The notes under the pieces were generated by a model. It was not told where the DNA came from. It made no database searches and worked only from the letters and a program-made list of their open reading frames with translations. Shown here piece after piece: positions 1 through 9,565 of a stretch of 43,256 bases of DNA (positions are counted from its first letter, which is position 1; every line of letters starts with the position of its first letter). Origin of the DNA: Schleiferiaceae bacterium (GTDB lineage Bacteria > Bacteroidota > Bacteroidia > Flavobacteriales > Schleiferiaceae); contig JAKMEB010000054.1 in the NCBI GenBank assembly GCA_022426185.1, positions 1-43,256 of the forward strand. The letters are read 5' to 3'. Made by a program: the position numbers and the translations under genes.

Positions 1-746
1 GCGCCATAAGTTTCACCTAAAAGGGGATCAAAACCGCTCATATCTAGATGTACGGCCTCTGGGTCGTCCTTTACGCTAACGTCCCACCATACGGAGGTAT
101 TCCACCAAACGCCTTGCACCGACCAAGCCGTTGTTTCTGTATCGTATTTCTCGTCAGCGGCAAGCTCGGCGCATTCGATAGCCAGTTCAGCTGATGCGGT
201 GTGATGGCCGTGGCCTGCTCTCTCGTCAGGAGGAAAACGTGTGATGATATAATCTGGCTTGAGTTCGCGAATGGTACGCACAGCTTGTAGCTGTAAGTCA
301 TCGTGGTCCCATTTAGTCCATACCTCATCCACACTTTTTGAATAGCCGAAATCCAATGCATCCGTAAAGCGTTGGTTTCCCCCGTCCAAACTACGAGCTG
401 CCCGCAATTCGTGCTCGCGAATGACACCTAGATCAGCACCCAGCTCATCTCCTAAAAGATTCTGACCACCTGAACCGCGAGTCAAACTTAGATAGGTCGT
501 TTCTGCATCCAAGGCGTTGGACAACCAAGCAATTAATCGCGTATTCTCATCATCTGGATGAGCTGCCATATAGAGCACACGTTTTCCAGATCCAAAACGC
601 TCCATTTCTGCTAAAGCTGCACTCTGTGACAAATTAGAATATTGTGCAAAAGATTGATTTCCAAAGCATAGCAAAAGCAGTATTAAAAAAGCTTGAACAT
701 TTGAATTACTGCGTGTTATCTTGGTACTCTTATTTATTAAATCCAT
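1..746 (-). CDS. PIG-L family deacetylase, N-terminal part (3' end runs off the window)
   Basis: Manual translation of the complement from ATG at 746: MDLINKSTKITRSNSNVQAFLILLLLCFGNQSFAQYSNLSQSAALAEMERFGSGKRVLYMAAHPDDENTRLIAWLSNAL...LSLTRGSGGQNLLGDELG...IITRFPPDERAGHGHHTASAELA. AHPDDE and GHGHH are PIG-L motifs; signal peptide present. Absent from the ORF track, presumably because it is open at the window edge. Confidence 0.88.
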   Translation of the reverse strand, partial: MDLINKSTKITRSNSNVQAFLILLLLCFGNQSFAQYSNLSQSAALAEMERFGSGKRVLYMAAHPDDENTRLIAWLSNALDAETTYLSLTRGSGGQNLLGDELGADLGVIREHELRAARSLDGGNQRFTDALDFGYSKSVDEVWTKWDHDDLQLQAVRTIRELKPDYIITRFPPDERAGHGHHTASAELAIECAELAADEKYDTETTAWSVQGVWWNTSVWWDVSVKDDPEAVHLDMSGFDPLLGETYG

Positions 747-3700
747 GGTTAGAATTTTACTCTTTTTATTTACGGTAACTTCTTTTGTAGCGCAAGCTCA
801 GCTTAAAGTCCAGTTAAAATCGGGCACCTACCACATTGAGAACGGAACGTACAAACAGTTGAGCACTACACAACCTACCTACGGTGTGGGTCTTTGGGAC
901 CGCGCCGTGCTCGCCGAAGATAAAAAAGCATTGACCGATATAGGTGTAGAATTAGGGCATTATTTACCAAAGAATGCTTTCGAAGTAAAAATTCCTGCAG
1001 GTTTAACCAGCAGTGAATTGCAAGATGCAGGGCTCAGTGCTTTTGTAAAATGGACCCCGATGATGAAACTGGACGGACCTCTTTCCATCGGTGATTGGCC
1101 GGAATGGGCCGTACTCAATGACGGTCGTGTTGCGGTTCAATTCAGAACGTCTGAGTACTGGAAAGTACCAGCATTTATTGCCCAGGTCGTTGACCTTAAC
1201 GCGCAATGGCATACCGCAATTATAAAGCCTGAATTACTGAATCAATTGGCTCAAGATGATGCTGTATTGTTCATTCAAGCTATTGAAGAACCTGGAACAC
1301 CAGAAAATTACAACAGCCGTGCTGCTGCGAGAACTGCGTACATCCAAGGTCAAACTCCTTTTGATGGATCCAACGTGGTCGTAGGTCTTGGCGATGATGG
1401 TGATATAGGTCCTCATGCTGACTACAAAGGACGATTAACCTCTTTGGCCGGTAATAGCATAGGTGACCACGGAGACCATGTCGCGGGAACCATTTTTGGA
1501 GCGGGAAATATTGATCCTACAGCTGAAGGAAATGCACCAGGTGCTACCATGGTCTATTACGACTATCCAAGCAACTTAAGTAACGTTGATGCGCACTACG
1601 TTTCTTACGGTATACGCGTGACCAACAGTTCTTATTCTAACGGCTGTAATGCAGGATATACATTTTACGCCCAGCAAATGGATAAAGATGTTCGAGATAA
1701 CGCGGCTCTAGTACACGTCTTCAGTGCAGGAAACTCAAACGGTTCCAATTGTGGTTATGGCGCAGGTTCACAATGGGGAAATATTACCGGTGGTCACAAA
1801 CAAGGTAAAAATGTTATTGCCACTGCGAATATTACCAGTACAGATGCAATTGCAACATCTTCTTCACGCGGACCTGCTGCTGACGGTCGTATAAAACCAG
1901 ATTTAGCAGCAGTCGGCACGAACGTTTACTCTACTATTGACTCCCATACCTACGGCAACAAAACGGGTACCTCCATGTCTGCTCCCGGTGTTGCTGGATA
2001 CTTCGCTGTATTGCACAATACCTTTGATGTATTGCAACAAGATACAGCGGATGCCGGTTTACTAAAAGCTATTGCAATGAACACTGCAGATGATTTAGGC
2101 AATCCTGGTCCCGATTTCATCTACGGTTATGGACGCGTTAATGCCCGGAAAGCACTCAAGGTAATTCAAGACACCCAATTCTTTAGCAACAGCATTACCA
2201 CAAACGACACTTTGACTTACACCATTTCCTTACCCGCTGGTGTAAATAAATTCAGTGCAATGCTGTATTGGACTGATAAAGAAGGTTCGATCAATGCATC
2301 AAAAGCATTGGTCAATGATTTAGATTTCGAAGTGACAGACCTCACCGGTACAACCACCTACGAGCCTTGGGTTCTTGATCCAACGCCAAATACAACAACA
2401 CTTTTGTATGGCGCTACGCGAGGCGTAGATACACTCAACAATGCCGAACAAGTCACACTCAATGCGCCAAACTCGGGAGATTATAGGTTTACCGTTTATG
2501 GTACCAACATCCCTCAAGGCCCTCAAACATTTTACATTGTATACGCGATGGATATGGAAAAAAATCCCATCGCCTTCCCGCATGATAATGCAAAATTAAC
2601 ACCGGGTGCAAATTACGTGCGTTGGAATGGTTCAACTTCCTTGACCTGGCAATATTCCACGGATAGTATGAGTACTTGGACTACGGTAAACTTGAATGCG
2701 ACCGGAGGGAATCGAGTAGCCAATTGGAATGTACCGAACGTCGCTACGAAAAATGCATTTCTACGCAATATTCAAGGTACGGACACCACAGTAGCAGGAC
2801 CGTTCGTCATACTAAATACGCCTAACAACCTCAGTCTAGACTGGGCCTGTCCGGATAGTATTAAAATTTCATTCAGCCCGGTTACCGGCGCAACAGATTA
2901 TACAGCCTATATATTAGGTACGAGCTACATGGACAGCGTATACAACAGTTCAGCCACGAGTATGATCATTCCTTATCAGCCCATCAGTGGTACTTGGTTC
3001 AGCGTAAGTGGTGCCATTAACACTGTAGAGGGAAGGCGTGCCTATGCGGTGCAACTCCCCTCAGGCACAAACGCATGTCCTCTCCCAAGAGACGGGGGTA
3101 TTAGTAGTTTACTAAGTCCACAATTTGTGACGTCCTGTCAAAATCCAGTACAACCCGTAAGTATTACCATAACGAATCCCTCTACGCAGGTCTTAGATAC
3201 TTTGCCAGTTGCGATGACTTTCGGAAGTGTCACTGTTCGCGATACGTTCTACGGCAATCTAAATTCGTATGCTGATACTGTATTTACTTTTGCTGCGCCT
3301 ATAGTCTGGAGCGGAACAACGGCGCAGACTCTCAAGATCTGGTCTGAACTTAGCGGCGATCAAAACAGCCTAAACGATACCGTTGTCCAGAGTGTTAATT
3401 ACTACAGCTCCTCACTTTACGGCCTGCCCTTTACTCAGAATTTTGACGGGTTTTCAAATTGTGGAACGAACACCAATTGTGGGGGAACGGTATGTAATTT
3501 AGGCGGTAACTTCATCAATCTTACCAATGGTACAGAAGACGATATCGATTGGCGTACTAATAGCGGTTCAACCGCTTCTAGCGGCACTGGTCCAACATCA
3601 GGTACTGGTGGTTCAGGGAAATACCTGTACTTAGAGGCATCTGGGAATTGCGAATTCCAAGAAGCATTATTGTATACACCCTGCATCGATTTAGCTGGGA

Positions 3701-5490
3701 GTATCGCGCCAGAATTAAGATTTGCGTATCACATGAATGGGGCCAACCAGGGTGATCTTGAAGTATCCATTTTCGACGGTGCAAGCTGGAGCGTACTCTT
3801 CAGTCAGAGCGGAAATCAAGGAAACAGTTGGAAGAATGTAGCCATTGATCTAACCAGTTTCGCTGGAGATACGGTGCTCTTCAGATTTAAAGGAACTACC
3901 GGCGACAGCTACCAAAGTGATTTAGCTATTGATGCTATTGAAATTGAAGATAATATTGGTACACCTGTTGCAGATTTTGCGCCAGTAACTGCTACGCCCT
4001 GTCTCAATACAGGAGTAATTCTAGAAGACTTCAGTGCAAAGAGTCCCACTGCGTGGAATTGGTCCATCACTCCTGCGACCCATAGTTTTATCAATGGTAC
4101 CTCAAGCACCTCACAAAATCCGGAAGTCAGCTTCAGTGCTTACGGTGCTTACACCATTACGCTTATTGCGAGTAACACGTATGGCGCGGATACCATTGTA
4201 TTAACCAATGCAGTCACGGTAAGCCCCTTACAAACACTTCCTTTTGTCGAAACATGGACCGGGAATGGAGCGGTTTCATTTACTACAGAAAACCCGGACG
4301 GCAGTACCAGTTGGACGAAAGGCGAAGTTACTGGACCCACCGGTGCGAAAAGTGAAGTGATGTACATGAATTACTTCAACTACTCCACCGTTGGTGCAGA
4401 AGACGGTTTATTAAGTGAGAAATTTGACATTAACGGCTACAACCCAGTGTTGTATTTCGATGTAAGTTACGCACCCTATTCTGCGGCCTTTTCCGATTCT
4501 CTGATCGTCGAAGTAAGCACGGATTGTGGAGCAACTTTCACGCGAGTTTATGAAAAAGGCGGTTCTAATCTAGCGACCACGTCTAATTCTCAAAGTCAAT
4601 TCATTCCAGGCGGATCAAGCGATTGGCGCACAGATAGCGTGGTTCTATCAACTACAAGTGGCGACTTCGTCCAATTCCGCATCAAAGGAATCGGAGGATA
4701 CGGTAATAACCTTTACCTAGATAACATAAGGGTCATTTCTTCTGGAACGCCTGCTACGGCTGCTTTGAATGTATCACCCATATGTGAAGACCACCCGTTT
4801 AGTTTTGAAATGAGCAGCGCTGACACTACTGTAAATGGTGTTTTCACTTTAAACCGCCAAGGGTCCAGTTTGCTTTCTACCTATCTAGGAATGGGCTTGC
4901 ATTCGGCTACGCTTACTATTGCGACGGACTACGACTTGGAATACGTTTACTACAATGCCTACACCTTTGTGGCAGACAGTGCAGTTTTAGTTCCTGGGCC
5001 GCAATTAGATGCTGACTTCGCATTGCAAAACACCAGCGGTCTAACCTATCAATTCAACGACCTCACTACGCCAACGCCAACTGCTTGGTCCTGGGATTTT
5101 GGGGACGGAGCCTCTTCAAATGCCCAGAATCCAACCCATACTTTTTCGAGTAACGGACCTACAACTATTAAGTTAGTCGTTACTACAGATTGTGGATTGG
5201 ATAGTATGACTGTGCCGTATTCAAATATTGGACTCAATGAAGAAGGAACTGCTTCCATCGCAGTCTATCCAAATCCTACTGAAGGTATCCTTTACATCCA
5301 AACTGGCGCTGCGCAAGGAAAGATTATGATTCAGATCTTCGGTATGAATGGAACCTTAATTGAAGAAAGCAGCTTTAGAGCTACTGAAGAACGAATCACA
5401 CTAGACTTAAACGCCTATGCAAGTGGCTTTTATCAAGTCAAAGTAACTACCACAGATTCCGTTCAGAATGTGAAGATTACTAAACACTAG
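745..5490 (+). CDS. Secreted S8 (subtilisin-like) peptidase with MAM-like and PKD modules and T9SS C-terminal sorting domain
   Basis: ORF with signal peptide MVRILLFLFTVTSFVAQAQ (ATG 745 preferred over TTG 721). Catalytic blocks VVVGLGDDGDIG, GDHGDHVAGTI, GTSMSAPGVAG; PKD WSWDFGDGASSNAQNPTHTFSSNG; C-terminal VYPNPTEGILYIQT...[21 protein letters not shown]. Confidence 0.92.
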   Translation: MVRILLFLFTVTSFVAQAQLKVQLKSGTYHIENGTYKQLSTTQPTYGVGLWDRAVLAEDKKALTDIGVELGHYLPKNAFEVKIPAGLTSSELQDAGLSAFVKWTPMMKLDGPLSIGDWPEWAVLNDGRVAVQFRTSEYWKVPAFIAQVVDLNAQWHTAIIKPELLNQLAQDDAVLFIQAIEEPGTPENYNSRAAARTAYIQGQTPFDGSNVVVGLGDDGDIGPHADYKGRLTSLAGNSIGDHGDHVAGTIFGAGNIDPTAEGNAPGATMVYYDYPSNLSNVDAHYVSYGIRVTNSSYSNGCNAGYTFYAQQMDKDVRDNAALVHVFSAGNSNGSNCGYGAGSQWGNITGGHKQGKNVIATANITSTDAIATSSSRGPAADGRIKPDLAAVGTNVYSTIDSHTYGNKTGTSMSAPGVAGYFAVLHNTFDVLQQDTADAGLLKAIAMNTADDLGNPGPDFIYGYGRVNARKALKVIQDTQFFSNSITTNDTLTYTISLPAGVNKFSAMLYWTDKEGSINASKALVNDLDFEVTDLTGTTTYEPWVLDPTPNTTTLLYGATRGVDTLNNAEQVTLNAPNSGDYRFTVYGTNIPQGPQTFYIVYAMDMEKNPIAFPHDNAKLTPGANYVRWNGSTSLTWQYSTDSMSTWTTVNLNATGGNRVANWNVPNVATKNAFLRNIQGTDTTVAGPFVILNTPNNLSLDWACPDSIKISFSPVTGATDYTAYILGTSYMDSVYNSSATSMIIPYQPISGTWFSVSGAINTVEGRRAYAVQLPSGTNACPLPRDGGISSLLSPQFVTSCQNPVQPVSITITNPSTQVLDTLPVAMTFGSVTVRDTFYGNLNSYADTVFTFAAPIVWSGTTAQTLKIWSELSGDQNSLNDTVVQSVNYYSSSLYGLPFTQNFDGFSNCGTNTNCGGTVCNLGGNFINLTNGTEDDIDWRTNSGSTASSGTGPTSGTGGSGKYLYLEASGNCEFQEALLYTPCIDLAGSIAPELRFAYHMNGANQGDLEVSIFDGASWSVLFSQSGNQGNSWKNVAIDLTSFAGDTVLFRFKGTTGDSYQSDLAIDAIEIEDNIGTPVADFAPVTATPCLNTGVILEDFSAKSPTAWNWSITPATHSFINGTSSTSQNPEVSFSAYGAYTITLIASNTYGADTIVLTNAVTVSPLQTLPFVETWTGNGAVSFTTENPDGSTSWTKGEVTGPTGAKSEVMYMNYFNYSTVGAEDGLLSEKFDINGYNPVLYFDVSYAPYSAAFSDSLIVEVSTDCGATFTRVYEKGGSNLATTSNSQSQFIPGGSSDWRTDSVVLSTTSGDFVQFRIKGIGGYGNNLYLDNIRVISSGTPATAALNVSPICEDHPFSFEMSSADTTVNGVFTLNRQGSSLLSTYLGMGLHSATLTIATDYDLEYVYYNAYTFVADSAVLVPGPQLDADFALQNTSGLTYQFNDLTTPTPTAWSWDFGDGASSNAQNPTHTFSSNGPTTIKLVVTTDCGLDSMTVPYSNIGLNEEGTASIAVYPNPTEGILYIQTGAAQGKIMIQIFGMNGTLIEESSFRATEERITLDLNAYASGFYQVKVTTTDSVQNVKITKH

Positions 5491-6902
5491 GCACGACGGC
5501 TGACCGCCCAAGCTCCTAGATAGGTGATTAAACCATTATACAGTAAAAGCTCAAAACCTATGGTGTACCCTAAAGTGGGCGCCCATAGGCTTAGGGCGTA
5601 TGCCAAAAGCGGGCTAATTAGTGCGACCGCAGTAATATTCCAGCCTTGAATGGTCCTTCTTTGTGTGAGAGCGAACGCGAAAAGACCCAGTAACGGACCA
5701 TAGGTGTAGCCAGCAGCAGTAAATAGTGTAGAAATAATACTGTCGGCCTGCAACGAATAAATGAGCAGCATTACCGAAAGTAAGACCACCATAAACCCTA
5801 AATAGACTCCAGTTCTGCGCTTTGTATTTTCCTCCGTTTCCATCCCAAGGAAGTCAATACAAAAAGCAGTGGTTAACGAAGCTAAAGCGCTGTCAGCACT
5901 TGAAAATGCTGCTGCCAACAGTCCTAAGAAAAACACGGCACCCAGAAGGGGTGGCATACCGCTGCTGGTGGCAACGGTCGCGAAGAGCTTATCTCCAGTA
6001 GCCGTAATTCCATTGAGGGAGGCATAATCGGTTAGAAGTATTCCTAGGGCAAGAAACAGTGCATTCACAAAAAGTAAATTCACACCTAGCAGCACCATAT
6101 TTTTTTGGGAGTCTTTGAGACGCGCGACCGTTAGATTTTTCTGCATCATGTCTTGATCTAAACCCGTCATTGCCACAGCAATAGACATACCCCCGAGCAG
6201 CTGTTTCCACCAAGCTTTTGAAGAACCCGATTTAACGAAATACGCCATATCACTCGAGGTAATATAGTGCCAAAGGCCTTGTTCTTTTGGGACTACGGCC
6301 TTACCAACAAAATAAAGTGCGAGGGCTGCTGCAATGAGCATGAAGGCAGTTTGTAGCGTATCAGTTATGACGATCGTAGCGATGCCACCGGCAGCGCTGT
6401 ACAATGCTATGAGTACAAGAACGGCTATTGCTGTAATAGGAAAAGGGATGCCAATACTGTCGCAAATCATTAATTGGATTACCATCGTAACGATGTACAA
6501 ACGTGCGCTGGCTCCGACAATTCGAGAAATTAAGAAGAATGCTGACCCGGTTTTGTAGCTCGAAGCGCCTAGTTTTTCACCTAAAAAACTATAAATACTG
6601 ATCACATTGTAGCGATAATACACTGGAAGCAAGACGTAAGCAATGATTAAATAACCAAAGAAAAATCCCACTACCATCATGAGGTAGGTCATGCCCGAAG
6701 CGGCGGTCCATCCCGGTACACTTATGAAGGTCACGCCACTAAGCGAGGCGCCGATCATGCCAAAACTTACCAGCAGCCAAGAGGCATTTTTATTCGCGTT
6801 GAAGAAGGTGGCATTGTTCGCGCCGCGCGAGGTGATTTTCCCAATCACAACAAGCACACCGACATAGGCAAGCAAGAGAATTAAAAAGAGCGTGTAGTTC
6901 AT
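5487..6902 (-). CDS. Sodium:solute symporter family transporter
   Basis: [27 protein letters not shown]... multi-TM with SSS-type [48 protein letters not shown]. Start trimmed from 7250 to 6902 because the upstream extension runs antisense through recR. Confidence 0.88.
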   Translation of the reverse strand: MNYTLFLILLLAYVGVLVVIGKITSRGANNATFFNANKNASWLLVSFGMIGASLSGVTFISVPGWTAASGMTYLMMVVGFFFGYLIIAYVLLPVYYRYNVISIYSFLGEKLGASSYKTGSAFFLISRIVGASARLYIVTMVIQLMICDSIGIPFPITAIAVLVLIALYSAAGGIATIVITDTLQTAFMLIAAALALYFVGKAVVPKEQGLWHYITSSDMAYFVKSGSSKAWWKQLLGGMSIAVAMTGLDQDMMQKNLTVARLKDSQKNMVLLGVNLLFVNALFLALGILLTDYASLNGITATGDKLFATVATSSGMPPLLGAVFFLGLLAAAFSSADSALASLTTAFCIDFLGMETEENTKRRTGVYLGFMVVLLSVMLLIYSLQADSIISTLFTAAGYTYGPLLGLFAFALTQRRTIQGWNITAVALISPLLAYALSLWAPTLGYTIGFELLLYNGLITYLGAWAVSRRA

Positions 6903-6925
6903 GTTCACAAATATGCGCAATCCCT

Positions 6926-6933
6926 TACTTTTG
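6926..6933 (+). promoter_or_regulatory. Bacteroidetes -7 box TACTTTTG upstream of recR
   Basis: Exact match to TAnnTTTG, 6 nt before ATG 6940. Confidence 0.55.
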
Positions 6934-6939
6934 GGAGAC

Positions 6940-7557
6940 ATGAATTTTTCAAGTAGAAAAATAGAACAAGCCGTAGAAGAAATTTCACGGTTGCCAGGTA
7001 TAGGTAAGAAAACTGCCCTGCGGCTTGCGTTGCATTTATTGCGCAGACCGGAGGGGCAAACTGAAGCTTTAGCCGCTGCATTGGTCGATTTACGCCAAAA
7101 TACCAACTTCTGTGGCACGTGCCATACACTCTCAGATACCGAAACCTGCAGTATTTGTGCCTCGCCGAAACGCGATTCAAGCATTGTATGCGTTGTAGAA
7201 GATGTGCGTGATGTGATGGCCATAGAAAATACAGGCGGGTACCAGGGCACTTACCATGTTTTAGGCGGACTGATTTCGCCTATGGATGGCGTGGGGCCAA
7301 GCGACTTGACCATTGATCATTTAATTCAAAAGCTGCACGATGGCGGTATAGAAGAATTGGTTTTTGCTTTGAATACCACTATGGAAGGCGATACCACTAA
7401 TTTCTACCTGTACAGAAAAGTGAAAGATTTTAATGTCAAACTCACTACCATTGCCCGCGGTATTTCCGTTGGTGATGAGTTAGAATTTGCAGATGAAGTG
7501 ACTTTGGGTCGCAGTATCCAACAGCGCATTCCATACGAACAAAGCCTTCCAAAATAG
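6940..7557 (+). CDS. recR: Recombination mediator protein RecR
   Basis: [34 protein letters not shown]; zinc finger [16 protein letters not shown]; Toprim [28 protein letters not shown]. Confidence 0.96.
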   Translation: MNFSSRKIEQAVEEISRLPGIGKKTALRLALHLLRRPEGQTEALAAALVDLRQNTNFCGTCHTLSDTETCSICASPKRDSSIVCVVEDVRDVMAIENTGGYQGTYHVLGGLISPMDGVGPSDLTIDHLIQKLHDGGIEELVFALNTTMEGDTTNFYLYRKVKDFNVKLTTIARGISVGDELEFADEVTLGRSIQQRIPYEQSLPK

Positions 7558-9506
7558 TGGATCTCAGTGTAGTCATAGTCAATTACAATGTCAAAGAATT
7601 TTTGACGCAATGTTTGGAGAGCATCTATCGCAGCCAGACACGTTTTACGATTGAAGTAATTGTTGTCGATAATGCAAGTAGCGACAGCGGACAAGACGAA
7701 ATCTTGAAGGCTTTTCCTCAAGTACGATGGATTGCAAATACTGAAAATGTAGGATTCGGCCGAGCGAACAATCAAGGATTTGAGGCTGCCTCTGGAACTT
7801 ATACGCTTATTCTTAACCCCGATACTGTAGTTCAAGAAGATACCTTTGAAGTCTGCTTAGATTATTTAAAAACGCATCCTGAAGTAGGCGGATTGGGCAT
7901 TAAGGGCATTGATGGAGCCGGTCAATTTCTCCCGGAAAGCAAACGCGGTTTACCTACGCCGTTGACCGCCTTATGGAAAATAACTGGGCTTTCGAGAATA
8001 TTTCCAAAATCGCCAACTTTCGCCCGCTACCACATGGGGCATTTAGATCCCAACACCAATCATAAAGTCGATATTTTAGTCGGTTGCTTTATGATGGTTC
8101 CTTCAGCTTTGTTGGCAGAAGTTGGAGGATTTGACCCGCGGTATTTCATGTATGGGGAGGATATTGATCTGAGCTATGAGTTGCTGAAATCGGGCCATGA
8201 AAATCATTACATCAGTGATTCTCAAATAATTCATTACAAAGGAGAGAGCACGAAACGTGGAAGTTTGAACTACGTGCGTATGTTCTATCAGGCCATGATC
8301 ATCTTTGCCAAGAAGCAATTTAGTGGTTCCTCTGCCCTGGCCTACACTCTGCTCATTTATCTAGGAATTTATCTGCGAGCCGGTTTGGCTTTATTGGCTC
8401 GACTTACAAAAAGTGCCGCGACACCTGTTATAGATGTGCTGCTTTTAGCCCTGACCCTAGACCAATTAAAAATCTATTGGGAATTAAACCACCGATTTAT
8501 AAATGGCGGTTCGTACCCAGATACCTACACCTATTACGTTCAAGGCTCCTACATAGTCTTCTGGCTGCTTGCTCTGGGCTTAAGTGGCGTTTATACAAGG
8601 AATGCCAGGCCAGCCGTTATCGCGCGTGCTATGGCCATTGCGACGCTAGTGATCGGCTTCTTTTATGGATTACTACCAGAAGCACTTCGATTCTCTCGAG
8701 CCCTCCTACTTCTCGGAGGCTTAGGTGGTATTGCTGTGCTCATTATCTGGCGTTCACTCATGGGACTGCTCACTGGGAAACATTTTTTTACGCGTCCCGT
8801 CCAACGTCCAAGAATGCTGTACATAGGCTCCGATTCCGGAAAAAATACACTTCAAAGGTTGTTAGCAGAAAACGGCATTATACCGGCATTCTTTTCCCAC
8901 GAGACTGTTCTAGAGCACCAAACACTTGACCTTGAACAATTGGCAGCAAAAACTAAGCTCTACGGCATCAACGAATGTGTCGTAGAATCTACTGCGCTCC
9001 CAGCATCATCGCTCATGCGCATCATGACTGCTTTGGGTCCCAAGACGAGCGTTAAATCATTACTTTCGCAAGGGCCTTTTATCGTGGGGTCAAATAGCAG
9101 CTTAAATCAGGGTGAGGCCTATGGGTTAGGACAGTTCAATGTGGCGAATGGAAATTACCGCAGACAAAAACGTCTGCTTGATATCTCATTGACGCTACTA
9201 ATCATCGTCCTACTGCCGCTTTCCATGTCTGTTGCTATCCTTTCCGGACGAGCTAAAGGCTTGAGACATTGGTTATCAAATACTGAAAAACTACTCCAGG
9301 GTAAAGCCACGTTAATCAGTTATTCCTCTGATCAGGCAGAAAAAAATCAACTGCCTTCACTACCTCCTCCAATTTTCGATATCGCAACAGGTATCCCTGA
9401 AGTTTTGAATGTTTCGCAAAGCGTGTCGACACTTGTTATCAACTATGCAAAAGAAGCGGATTTAAAGTCTGATTTGCGACAACTGTGGCAATTAAGCAAA
9501 TTCTAA
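7557..9506 (+). CDS. GT2 family glycosyltransferase with C-terminal membrane region resembling a degenerate polyprenyl glycosylphosphotransferase
   Basis: GTG start overlapping the recR stop (taGTG). LSVVIVNYNVKEFLTQCLESI, VIVVDNASSD, NPDTVV, GFDPRYFMYGEDIDLSYEL. C-terminal part KRLLDISLTLLIIVLLPL...INYAKEADLKSDLRQLWQL. Confidence 0.88.
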   Translation: MDLSVVIVNYNVKEFLTQCLESIYRSQTRFTIEVIVVDNASSDSGQDEILKAFPQVRWIANTENVGFGRANNQGFEAASGTYTLILNPDTVVQEDTFEVCLDYLKTHPEVGGLGIKGIDGAGQFLPESKRGLPTPLTALWKITGLSRIFPKSPTFARYHMGHLDPNTNHKVDILVGCFMMVPSALLAEVGGFDPRYFMYGEDIDLSYELLKSGHENHYISDSQIIHYKGESTKRGSLNYVRMFYQAMIIFAKKQFSGSSALAYTLLIYLGIYLRAGLALLARLTKSAATPVIDVLLLALTLDQLKIYWELNHRFINGGSYPDTYTYYVQGSYIVFWLLALGLSGVYTRNARPAVIARAMAIATLVIGFFYGLLPEALRFSRALLLLGGLGGIAVLIIWRSLMGLLTGKHFFTRPVQRPRMLYIGSDSGKNTLQRLLAENGIIPAFFSHETVLEHQTLDLEQLAAKTKLYGINECVVESTALPASSLMRIMTALGPKTSVKSLLSQGPFIVGSNSSLNQGEAYGLGQFNVANGNYRRQKRLLDISLTLLIIVLLPLSMSVAILSGRAKGLRHWLSNTEKLLQGKATLISYSSDQAEKNQLPSLPPPIFDIATGIPEVLNVSQSVSTLVINYAKEADLKSDLRQLWQLSKF

Positions 9507-9565
9507 TGCAATAGTGTTTGTGGGATATTTTGCCGTAAATTCGAGGACCGAAAAACCCAAATTCA

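Noticed and set aside
716-724. TATCTTGG as -7 box for the S8 peptidase
   Set aside because: One mismatch to TAnnTTTG and the nearest TTTG is only 13 nt upstream, so not called as a promoter.
6903-7250. N-terminal extension of the symporter ORF given as 5487..7250
   Set aside because: The extra 116 residues are antisense to recR, lack transporter features, and a normal multi-TM start occurs at 6902.
7404-7835. 143-aa minus-strand ORF
   Set aside because: Antisense across recR and GT2 genes; no motifs.
8477-8929. 150-aa plus-strand ORF in another frame inside the GT2 gene
   Set aside because: No recognisable domain; fully inside a clear coding gene.
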